Of a stretch of 43,018 nt of DNA, positions 26,129 to 34,846 are shown piece after piece. This stretch comes from JAEUMD01 sp050250815 (GTDB taxonomy: Bacteria > Pseudomonadota > Alphaproteobacteria > Rhizobiales > Hyphomicrobiaceae). The notes under the pieces were generated by a model. It worked only from the letters and a program-made list of their open reading frames with translations. It was not told where the DNA came from and made no database searches. The translations under genes and the position numbers were made by a program. Location of the stretch: the NCBI GenBank assembly GCA_050250815.1, contig JBFWNY010000031.1:1-43018 (forward strand). The letters are read 5' to 3'. Position 1 is the stretch's first letter, and each line of letters opens with the position of its first letter.

Positions 26129-26328
26129 TTCTTCTTCGCGGCCTTCTTCTTCGCGGTGCGCTTCACGGCCTTCTTGGCCTTCTTGGCAACGCCCTTCTTC
26201 TTTGCGGCGGCGGCCTTCTTCGCGGCCGGCTTGCGCTTGGCCACCGTCTTCTTGGCGACGGCCTTCCTGGCCGGCTTCTTCGCGGCCTTCTTCTTCGCCG
26301 CAGGCTTCTTGGCAGTCTTGGCCTTCAT
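26125..26328 (-). CDS. Lys/Ala-rich histone H1-like protein
   Basis: 67 residues from ATG 26328, with AAGGA upstream. The whole chain is built from Lys, Ala, Arg, Val and Thr in irregular KKAAKKPARKAVAKK-type blocks, with no acidic residue. This composition is that of bacterial H1-like DNA-binding proteins (AlgP/Hc1-like tails). It probably binds DNA or RNA non-specifically. It overlaps the start of the downstream exported protein by 4 bp and is divergent from the LysR gene. The frame continues upstream of 26328 but loses the composition. Confidence 0.8.
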   Translation of the reverse strand: MKAKTAKKPAAKKKAAKKPARKAVAKKTVAKRKPAAKKAAAAKKKGVAKKAKKAVKRTAKKKAAKKK

Positions 26329-26448
26329 AGACTCTTTCCTTCGATGGTGAGCCCTGGTGCGTCGCGACCCTTGTCGGCGTGATGCGATGGTGTCGACGTG
26401 ACGCGATGGGCATGCGTGCTCGACATGATACGAGCCAGCTTGACATTG

Positions 26449-26469
26449 GTGACAAACACAGCAAGTCAC
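26449..26469. promoter_or_regulatory. GTGAC-N11-GTCAC dyad in the H1-like/LysR divergent region
   Basis: GTGAC (26449-26453) and GTCAC (26465-26469) are inverted half-sites separated by 11 bp within an AT-rich stretch. The arrangement fits a dimeric regulator. It lies 90-110 bp before the LysR ATG and 121 bp before the H1-like ATG. Confidence 0.4.
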
Positions 26470-26491
26470 AAACGGATTTTTATGGTGCGTC

Positions 26492-26510
26492 CTATCGATG
26501 CTTTCGATAG
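26492..26510. promoter_or_regulatory. Perfect dyad, candidate LysR autoregulatory site
   Basis: CTATCGA (26492-26498) and TCGATAG (26504-26510) are perfect inverted repeats with a 5-bp spacer. It contains a T-N11-A pair (26495 and 26507), the hallmark of LysR-type sites. It lies 49 bp upstream of the LysR start in the divergent region shared with the H1-like gene. Confidence 0.6.
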
Positions 26511-26558
26511 ATGTGATGAAGATACCTTCGTCGAGTAGCGTACGAGTCGTCGCCGCGA

Positions 26559-27407
26559 ATGGACATCACACTCGCCAAAACCTTCCTGATGGTGGCAGAG
26601 ACCGGCAGCTTCATCGAAGCCGCGCGCAAGATGAACGTGACGCAGTCCACCGTCTCAGCGCGCATCAAGGGCCTCGAGCACCAGCTCGGCAGACCGTTGT
26701 TCGAGCGGTCTAAAGCGGGCGCCGAACTCACCGGTGCAGGCCACCAGTTCCAGAAGCATGCATTGGCGCTGGTCCGCGTCTGGCAGCATGCGCAGCTCGA
26801 AGTAAGCCTTTCGGATCAGCATCGTGACCATCTTGCCATCGGTGCGCCGGTCAGCCTGTGGGACGGCTTCTTGCTGCGCTGGATCACCTGGATGCGCTCC
26901 AACATCACCGACATTGCCGTCTCCGCCAGCGCCGGTATGTCGCACGTTCTGACCCAGCGCCTGCTGGAAGGAACGCTCGACATCGCGGTGATGTACCGCC
27001 CCGTGCAGCCACCAGGCCTCGCCATAGAGCACCTGTTCGACGAGGAATTCGTGATGGTCTCGAGCCAGCCGCAGCAGGCGCGGCGCTCGCCCAGCGACTA
27101 CGTGTATGTGGATTGGGGACCCGACTTCCGGCAGGACCACGAAGCCGCCTATCCGCGGCTGTCGAACCCGGGCCTCAACCTCGACATCGGACCGCTGGGG
27201 CTCGACTATCTGCTCGACAATGCAGCCTCGGGTTACTTCCCCGAGCGGCTGGTTTCGCGGCACATGTCACGCGGCAAGCTGCGGCGCATCGGGCGCTCGC
27301 GCAAGTTCGTCTATCCCGTCTACATGGTCTACCCGGAAACACGCGACGACGAGGCGTTCGAGCCGATCCTCGCAAGCCTCAGACGCCAAGCGAGCCGCAT
27401 CGCCTGA
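26559..27407 (+). CDS. LysR family transcriptional regulator
   Basis: 282 residues. The N-terminal winged helix-turn-helix spans about 2-60 (FLMVAETGSFIEAARKMNVT, then QSTVSARIKGLEHQLGRPLF), the classic LysR pattern. The effector-binding domain from about 90 is complete but short (LysR proteins are usually 290-330 residues). The inducer is unknown. A T-N11-A dyad upstream suggests autoregulation, possibly together with the divergent H1-like gene. Confidence 0.93.
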   Translation: MDITLAKTFLMVAETGSFIEAARKMNVTQSTVSARIKGLEHQLGRPLFERSKAGAELTGAGHQFQKHALALVRVWQHAQLEVSLSDQHRDHLAIGAPVSLWDGFLLRWITWMRSNITDIAVSASAGMSHVLTQRLLEGTLDIAVMYRPVQPPGLAIEHLFDEEFVMVSSQPQQARRSPSDYVYVDWGPDFRQDHEAAYPRLSNPGLNLDIGPLGLDYLLDNAASGYFPERLVSRHMSRGKLRRIGRSRKFVYPVYMVYPETRDDEAFEPILASLRRQASRIA

Positions 27408-27446
27408 CGAAGCGTTGCGCGATCCTGGCAGCGCTTGGCGCAGCGC

Positions 27447-27953
27447 TCAAGCCGCAGCGGCGGCGCCAACGAAGCCCGGGTAGGTCGTGACGAAGCCATA
27501 ACCTTCGGGCGGGGGACCGTGCCGGTTGGCGGTGGTCATACCCGGCGCTGCGTGGATCCACAGCAGCATGGACATCGGCGGGGCAAGCACGATCGCGACC
27601 AGCGACCAGAACTGGATGTGCTCAGGCGTCAGGGTGCGCGGGTCGAGCACCAGGCCGGAGCACAGTCCCATTACGATGGTCCACACCATCGAGGCAACGA
27701 TGGCGCCAACCACCCACCAGCCCGTATGGCCGACATCGTGAAGGCGGCGTACGAGCGCGGTGAAGGCGAGCCAAAACAGGGGAACGCTGAGAACGACACT
27801 GGCGGGACCGTCGGGCTTCAGGCCGGCAGCTAGCATGAGCGCGCCGGCAACGAATTGGACGGCAAGCAGCAGCGCGCCCAACACGATGAAGCCGGTGCGG
27901 CTGCAGCGGCCGCGGTAATGAAGCAGCGCGAGAAGCGACCTGGAAGACGACAT
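27447..27953 (-). CDS. DUF805-like membrane protein
   Basis: 168 residues from ATG 27953; an in-frame GTG at 27968 is possible. There are four hydrophobic segments at about 20-42, 48-66, 75-95 and 115-140. The DUF805 signature RRLHDVGHTGWW lies just before the third. DUF805 proteins are inner-membrane proteins of unknown function. The C terminus is a Gly/Pro-rich cytoplasmic or periplasmic tail. It converges with the LysR gene, with the stops about 40 bp apart. Confidence 0.85.
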   Translation of the reverse strand: MSSSRSLLALLHYRGRCSRTGFIVLGALLLAVQFVAGALMLAAGLKPDGPASVVLSVPLFWLAFTALVRRLHDVGHTGWWVVGAIVASMVWTIVMGLCSGLVLDPRTLTPEHIQFWSLVAIVLAPPMSMLLWIHAAPGMTTANRHGPPPEGYGFVTTYPGFVGAAAAA

Positions 27954-28100
27954 CGACGGGACTCTCACTCAGGCGTTGCAACGGCACGTGAGCAGACCTG
28001 CGCGTGCCATTCGGCAACGTCGATGGCCTACTCCGGAGGCATCGGCCCAGGAGGATGCACCAATCCGGTTGAGAAGCTGTTACCCGGCAAAAATCTCACC

Positions 28101-28114
28101 CTCCGATACCGGAG
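28101..28114 (-). terminator. Small hairpin after the RidA-like gene
   Basis: CTCCG (28101-28105) and CGGAG (28110-28114) form a 5-bp stem with an ATAC loop, 11 bp after the stop. On the minus strand a TTTTT tract follows 7 nt later, so termination is possible but weak. Confidence 0.35.
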
Positions 28115-28124
28115 CAAGGTGGGC

Positions 28125-28514
28125 TCAGCCGGTGGGGGCCAGGCGTGCGGAGACTTCGATCTCGATGCGCATGCGTGGGTCTACAAGGCCGGCGACGATG
28201 AGGGTCGCAGCGGGTCTGACATCACCGAAATACCGCCCGAGCACCGGCAGACAGGGCTCGAAGTCCTCAGCGCGGGGGAAGATATAGCGGACGCGGACCA
28301 CGTCAGCGAGCGTGGCGTCCGCCTCCCCCAGCGCCTTGGCGATGTTGCGAAAGGCCTGATCGGCCTGCTCGGCGACATCCTCGGAGATGGTCATCCGCTC
28401 GTAGTCGAAACCAGTCGTTCCCGACACGAGGATCCAGTCCCCGCTCACCACCGCCCGCGAGTAGCCCATGGTCGTTTCGAACGGCGAGCCGGAGCTGATG
28501 AGGCGGCGCTGCAT
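28125..28514 (-). CDS. RidA/YjgF/YER057c family protein
   Basis: 129 residues, the usual RidA size. It starts at ATG 28514; a TTG five codons earlier is less likely. Recognisable family segments are SGSPFETTMGYSRAVVSGDW, VSGTTG, EQADQAFRNIAKAL, VVRVRYIF and RPAATLIVAGLVDPRMRIEI. RidA deaminates reactive enamine/imine intermediates from PLP enzymes using an Arg in the RPA motif, which is present. It follows pccA by 70 bp on the same strand and may be co-transcribed. Confidence 0.9.
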   Translation of the reverse strand: MQRRLISSGSPFETTMGYSRAVVSGDWILVSGTTGFDYERMTISEDVAEQADQAFRNIAKALGEADATLADVVRVRYIFPRAEDFEPCLPVLGRYFGDVRPAATLIVAGLVDPRMRIEIEVSARLAPTG

Positions 28515-28584
28515 GGAGGCTCTCTGCAAGGTGGTGAGGACTTCTCGGGAACGACGGCGAACCGCGCAGGCGCGGTCGCCCCGC

Positions 28585-30603
<2,019 letters not shown>

Positions 30604-30761
30604 GCCCTGCGTCGCCCTCGCTCCGTCATCGGCCGCCACCGGCCGAGAACGACTTCTAGACGCCCTTCATGGTCAGGTAAACGGGATCGCACCGGCCCAT
30701 TAGACTTAAGCCATAACCGCCACTTGTCGCAGGTGCTCGGTCTGGGCGGGGCGCGGCCGGC

Positions 30762-32132
30762 CTACTCGGCCGCCGCCTGCTGCTGGGACCGTCCAAGGAT
30801 GCGCTGGCGCACGATGTCGATGGCGCCGCGCAGCTCGTAGTGCCGGTCCGAGTAGTGCAGCGGCACTGGAATCATGCTGACCGCCTCGTCGATGTGATCA
30901 ATCTCGCGCCGGAGTGCCTCAATGCGCGTCGTCTGGCCGGCGGACGCGATGCGCCGCTCCAGCGCCTTGAGCTGCGCGTACCAGTAGAGCAGGCGGCTGC
31001 GGATGCGCCAGTCGTAGATCATCGGCACGATCTTGACGAGCGGCAGCAGGATCGTCGCAATCGGCACGGCCATGATGAGCATGCGCTCGATGAAGGATGC
31101 GAGCCAGAACGGCAGAAAGCGCTGGAAGAAGGGCGGCCCCGACGTGTAGATGCGCTCGGCATCCTCCGACATCGGGAACTCGGGATCCTTGGACTGCGGG
31201 AAATCGCCGACGCGATGGAACATGCCGCCAGCGGCGTGCGCGGCGCGCAGGGCGTCCCCGATCGGGCCAGCGAGAGCAGGAGGCAGGTCGTCGCGCGCGA
31301 CGAGAGCCGCCTGCGCCGCCAGGATATGGATGTCCTGACGGGGCAGGTTGCGCACCAGGTCGATCGCGCCCTCGGGCAGCACGACGTGCGTCAGGAAGGG
31401 AAATCGCCGCGTGTACGCTTCGGCGTGGCGCAGGTTGACGAGTTGTAGAGCCTCCTCGCGAAGCAGGCGCTGCAGAAGCGGACTCTCTGGCGCAAAGGTG
31501 AAAAATGCGGCGTCGGCTTCGCCGCGGGAGAGCGCCTCGACCGCCGCGGACGACGACAGCGGCAGGAAGGAGGTGTTGGCCTCGTTGACGTCGTTGGCCG
31601 AAAGCAAATCCTCGGCAAGGCGGCGCGTGCCACTGCCCGGACCGCCCACCGCGATGCGCTTGCCTTTGAGCATGCCAAGCCTGTCGACCGGCTCGCCGAG
31701 ACGATGGAAGATCCACACGGGCTCGAGGAAGATGCGCCCCAGAGAGATGATTCCCGGAGCACTTTTACGGTCGGCGATACCGCCCTGCATCAGAGCAAGA
31801 TCGACACGCTCGCCCGGTGCTTCGCTGGAAAGCCGCCGCAAGTTCTCGACCGAGCCCGCCGACGGGCGCACTTCGAGCTTGATGCCAGCCTCAGCGAGGC
31901 TTGCCGCGTACTGCTTGCCGAAGGCGTAGTAGGCACCGGCCTCCGACCCGGTTGTGATCGCAATCTGGCTTGGAGGCGCTGGCTTGACGAACTGGAAAGC
32001 GAACCAGAAGGCGGCCAGCACCAGCAGCACCGCCGGGCCCCCGACCAGCAAGACCTCGCGCATCTGGATGCGGAAGCCAGGTGCACGCGTCGGCTCTGTG
32101 TCGTGGTCGATCGGATCGGGTTTGGTGTCCAC
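30762..32132 (-). CDS. TAXI family TRAP-type solute-binding protein with membrane anchors
   Basis: 456 residues from GTG 32132 (GAGG about 8 nt upstream); the frame stays open to 32237. A membrane helix lies at about 25-47. The TAXI domain follows (QIAITTGSEAGAYYAFGK, then LRRLSSEAPGERVDLALMQG, GMLKGKRIAVGGPGSGTRRL). A second hydrophobic stretch (LASFIERMLIMAVPIATILL) is followed by a charged coiled-coil tail (about 395-456). Classical TAXI binding proteins are about 320 residues, periplasmic, and deliver substrate to a fused DctQM permease. No permease gene is adjacent, so this may be a tethered sensor or an orphan. The ligand is unknown. Confidence 0.85.
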   Translation of the reverse strand: MDTKPDPIDHDTEPTRAPGFRIQMREVLLVGGPAVLLVLAAFWFAFQFVKPAPPSQIAITTGSEAGAYYAFGKQYAASLAEAGIKLEVRPSAGSVENLRRLSSEAPGERVDLALMQGGIADRKSAPGIISLGRIFLEPVWIFHRLGEPVDRLGMLKGKRIAVGGPGSGTRRLAEDLLSANDVNEANTSFLPLSSSAAVEALSRGEADAAFFTFAPESPLLQRLLREEALQLVNLRHAEAYTRRFPFLTHVVLPEGAIDLVRNLPRQDIHILAAQAALVARDDLPPALAGPIGDALRAAHAAGGMFHRVGDFPQSKDPEFPMSEDAERIYTSGPPFFQRFLPFWLASFIERMLIMAVPIATILLPLVKIVPMIYDWRIRSRLLYWYAQLKALERRIASAGQTTRIEALRREIDHIDEAVSMIPVPLHYSDRHYELRGAIDIVRQRILGRSQQQAAAE

Positions 32133-32441
32133 GGCGACATCCTCGGCATTGGCGCAGCGATTGCGTCCGCTGGCCGGTCCCGCCATCACGGCCTTCGCAT
32201 GCGTCCTCGACACGGGCGGAGAGCGGGCTGCGACCACTCCCGAGCCGCCTTCAGACCCCGCTGGTCGAGGATTTGATCGCCGCCGTCAAGAACCGCAGCG
32301 CCGCACATGACGTTCGCGCACGGTTTTCAAAGCCGGCTGTGGCAACCGCAAGGCAATTGCGGTCCCATGCAGACGCCTGGTGCCGATTCATGCTGGTTTC
32401 TGGACGCTATTCAGAACGAAGCGCCGAACGATCGGCTGCTC
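32133..32441. other. Intergenic region, no gene seen
   Basis: This 309-bp stretch lies between the TAXI gene and the repeat protein, both on the minus strand. The upstream part is open in the TAXI frame. No tRNA, hairpin or recognised site is visible except the short palindrome GCAATTGC near 32354-32361. Confidence 0.45.
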
Positions 32442-33461
32442 TTATGCAGCGCGCGCGATGCGGTCTACGGCGTCGCGGAGCGCAGGATGCAGCTGCTGCT
32501 CTGCGGCCGCGACGCATGCCATGATCGCCTGCTCGCTCATCCCCGTTCGCGCATTCGACGTCAGGCGCGCCGCGAGCCAGTCCGCGTCGGGCGGCGCGAG
32601 CGAAGCGCCCACGACCAATTCGATGCGCTCCATCTCGAGATCGTGGATGGCGCGCGCCTCCACCGACAGTCCACGGTAGGCTGCCAGAACCCGTATGGCG
32701 TTCAACAATTCGAGCGGCGTGCGGGAAACATCGACACCACCGACCGCAGGCAGGTCGCGCGCGAGAGCGCGCTCCCGCGTCGGCACGAGATGGCCCGATG
32801 CCGCCAGAATGAGATTAGCGGTGATCTTGGCGAACAGGTCGGCCCACTCGGACCGCGCGTCCGACGCCTTGGCGGAGGCCACCTCGTCGATCGCAAGCAG
32901 GACCTCGGCCTCCGCGGCGGTGATCGGCAGTGCCTCATCGCCACCGAAGGCGTATAGAATGCGGCGGATCAGTTCGACGTCGAACGTGTCGATGCCACGC
33001 CCGATATTGCCCACGCTGTCCGCTTCGTGACACGCAGCACCGAGGGGACCGCATCCGTCCGCCAGCGCCAATCTCACCTGGTCCAGCGCGAGGGCCGACA
33101 GGTAGGGCGGCGCATAACGCGCACGCGCGATCACCGTGATCAGGAGTTCAAGCCTCGGACGGCTTTCGAGCCGGCCTTCCAGTGCGATTCGATCGGTCAG
33201 CCAGCGTGCCTTGCCCTCGTCGAGGTAGCCAACCGGGGCAGTCTGCGTGACGATAAGGTCGGCGATGGTCGCGACGAAGAAATCGACCCAGCTCCGGTCC
33301 TCGGCGCGATCGGTGGCCTCGATGGCGAACAGTGCGTCCGCATCCTCCGCCGAAATCGCGCCTTCCGTCTCGAGCAAGCTGCGCAGCTTGAAAACATCGG
33401 TAGAATCGATGGCGCCGTGCGCCGTCATCTCTTCGACCGGCAATCCCAGGAAGCTCGCCAT
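32442..33461 (-). CDS. Unrecognised protein with two internal repeats
   Basis: 339 residues; I do not recognise the family. It is predicted cytoplasmic, with no signal peptide and no membrane helix. Residues 18-136 and 157-286 are related: IDSTDVFKLRSLL / IDTFDVELIRRIL, ISAEDADALFAIEA / ITAAEAEVLLAIDE, WVDFFVATIADLIV / WADLFAKITANLIL and RPRLELLITVIARARY / RTPLELLNAIRVLAAY align in order. The chain is mostly amphipathic helix. ATG 33461 has GAGGGA just upstream. Neighbours are the TAXI gene and the small exported proteins, but the gaps (about 200-300 bp) do not suggest an operon. Confidence 0.7.
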   Translation of the reverse strand: MASFLGLPVEEMTAHGAIDSTDVFKLRSLLETEGAISAEDADALFAIEATDRAEDRSWVDFFVATIADLIVTQTAPVGYLDEGKARWLTDRIALEGRLESRPRLELLITVIARARYAPPYLSALALDQVRLALADGCGPLGAACHEADSVGNIGRGIDTFDVELIRRILYAFGGDEALPITAAEAEVLLAIDEVASAKASDARSEWADLFAKITANLILAASGHLVPTRERALARDLPAVGGVDVSRTPLELLNAIRVLAAYRGLSVEARAIHDLEMERIELVVGASLAPPDADWLAARLTSNARTGMSEQAIMACVAAAEQQLHPALRDAVDRIARAA

Positions 33462-33637
33462 CGTCCCTCAGCGCTCCTCGCCCGCCGTAGCCGAAGATGC
33501 GTGATCGCACCGTACCGCATCCCAGCGCCCAGGCGCCGATCGCGGAATCAGCGCAAAGCGTAGCGGTGCTCGCGTTACCAATTCGCTAACTGCCGTTTCG
33601 TCCCGGCACAGTTCATCGACATAGCTGGCACAGCGAA

Positions 33638-33663
33638 AGGGCCGCATCCGAGGATGCGGCCCT
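33638..33663 (-). terminator. Strong hairpin after the 34085 exported-protein gene
   Basis: AGGGCCGCATCC (33638-33649) and GGATGCGGCCCT (33652-33663) form a perfect 12-bp stem with a 2-nt apex. It begins about 27 bp after the stop. On the minus strand only TTTCGC follows, so the T tract is short. Confidence 0.65.
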
Positions 33664-33689
33664 CGCTTGCTCATCGGTCGCGGGCAGGC

Positions 33690-34085
33690 TCAGTACCAGC
33701 GGCGGTACCAGGGACGGTTCCCCGGCGCGTTCTCGCTATGGCGGCGGCCAAACCAGCCGCGGCCGGACCAGCGGCTCTGCGCGTCGTGCTTCTCGCGATA
33801 GATCGAACGGTTCGCAGCGTCGAGAGCAGCATTGAGACGCGCGCGCTCCTGCGGCGACAGGCGACCGTCGCGCTCGTACTTGCGCTCGAGATCGCGGATG
33901 TAGGCCTGCTGCTGGCGCAGCTGGGCTGCCTCGCGCGGCGTCAGTGAGCCGGACCGAATGCCCTGCTCGATGCGGTCAGACTGCCGGGCCTGCCGGCGAT
34001 CGATCTGGTCGGCGGAGGCAGGAAGCGCCGAAAGGGTGGCGCCGATCGCAAACGCGGTGGTGGCGAGAAGAAGGTTGCGGGCCAT
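33690..34085 (-). CDS. Small exported protein, paralogue A
   Basis: 131 residues from ATG 34085 (AGGGA 8 nt upstream; ATG 34094 also in frame). Residues 1-26 are a signal peptide (LLLATTAFAIGATLSALPAS). The mature part has the repeat-like core IRSGSLTPREAAQLRQQQAY, then KYERDGRLSPQERARLNAAL, and an aromatic Arg/Trp/Tyr-rich tail (NRPWYRRWY). The core is related to the neighbouring protein at 34315-34662. No enzymatic motif is visible. It is predicted periplasmic; the function is unknown. A shared sequence motif lies 69 bp upstream. Confidence 0.78.
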   Translation of the reverse strand: MARNLLLATTAFAIGATLSALPASADQIDRRQARQSDRIEQGIRSGSLTPREAAQLRQQQAYIRDLERKYERDGRLSPQERARLNAALDAANRSIYREKHDAQSRWSGRGWFGRRHSENAPGNRPWYRRWY

Positions 34086-34153
34086 GTCGTCCATCCCTGT
34101 TCGTTGCCGGTCTCACCGGCTGTTGACGATGGATGGAGGTTAGAAGGCGCGCA

Positions 34154-34170
34154 TTGAACTCGCTCTGAAT
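34154..34170 (-). promoter_or_regulatory. Conserved upstream element of paralogue A
   Basis: Plus-strand TTGAACTCGCTCTGAAT, with half-sites TTGAA at 34154 and CTGAA at 34165, an 11-bp pitch. It matches the element before paralogue B at 34739 in 13 of 17 positions, with the first ten identical (TTGAACTCGC). It is flanked on the left by GGCGCGCA, compared with GGCGCC in the other copy. It lies 69 bp before ATG 34085. Confidence 0.6.
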
Positions 34171-34274
34171 GCAAGCGACAGCAGCGGTTCATCTGTCCAT
34201 GCGCGACATCGCTGCGCGGCGTCTCACTTGAAGCGAAACCGGCGGACTGCATTTTAAGCAGCCCGCCGGAACAA

Positions 34275-34307
34275 CGCTCCCGCGCCGGGGGGAATGGATT
34301 GGGAGCG
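34275..34307 (-). terminator. Candidate terminator hairpin after paralogue B
   Basis: CGCTCCC (34275-34281) and GGGAGCG (34301-34307) form a 7-bp stem around a 19-nt loop, 8 bp after the stop. TTGTTCC follows on the minus strand. The stem is short, so this is tentative. Confidence 0.35.
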
Positions 34308-34314
34308 CTGAAGA

Positions 34315-34662
34315 TCAGCGGCCGAAGCGCGGCAGCCACCAGACGCGGCGGCGGCTATCGCTCGCCTCCTGGATGATGTGCGACTTGGCCTCTTTCTGGC
34401 GGGCACGCAGCTCGCGGTACTCGCGACCCGTCAGGCGGCCGTCGGCCAGGAACTGCTGGCGCAGCCGGGCGATCTCACGCTGCTCGGCACGCAGGCGGTT
34501 GCCCTCGGTCCAGGTGATGTCCCCGGTGCGGCGGCCGAGCTCGATGAACCCGGTCTGCTTCTCCAGGATGCGGTCGACCGGCTTGACCGAGTGAGCGGCA
34601 GCGGCACCCGACAGGGCGACGGTCAGAATGGCGGCGGCGGGGATGATCTTCGCAATCGACAT
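34315..34662 (-). CDS. Small exported protein, paralogue B
   Basis: 115 residues from ATG 34662 (AAGGAG 7 nt upstream; ATG 34668 also in frame). Residues 1-23 form a signal peptide (IIPAAAILTVALSGAAAAHS). The mature core GDITWTEGNRLRAEQREIAR, then FLADGRLTGREYRELRARQK, aligns with the core of paralogue A: both have G-x-L/I-T, a helix rich in Gln/Arg, DGRL(S/T) and a second helix. The C terminus is basic (RRRVWWLPRFGR). It is predicted periplasmic, function unknown. The element at 34739 lies 77 bp upstream. Confidence 0.78.
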   Translation of the reverse strand: MSIAKIIPAAAILTVALSGAAAAHSVKPVDRILEKQTGFIELGRRTGDITWTEGNRLRAEQREIARLRQQFLADGRLTGREYRELRARQKEAKSHIIQEASDSRRRVWWLPRFGR

Positions 34663-34738
34663 CTTCATTCTCCTTGGTGATCGACTTTCGTCGTCGCGTT
34701 GAAACTCAATTCGATGAGGGGAGAATGCGCCTGGCGCC

Positions 34739-34755
34739 TTGAACTCGCGTTGAAC
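34739..34755 (-). promoter_or_regulatory. Conserved upstream element of paralogue B
   Basis: Plus-strand TTGAACTCGCGTTGAAC: two TTGAA half-sites at 34739 and 34750, an 11-bp direct repeat. A third related half-site, CGCGTTGAA, is at 34696-34704 nearer the gene. One helical turn between direct half-sites is how OmpR/PhoB-type response regulators often bind; the actual regulator is not known. Confidence 0.6.
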
Positions 34756-34846
34756 GGCGTTTTCATCAACCGTTCAGGCTGTTGGCAGGACTTGGGCTGC
34801 ACCGGAAAATACCGGGAGGCAGCGGCATCGGCGGGGAGTTCGCACA

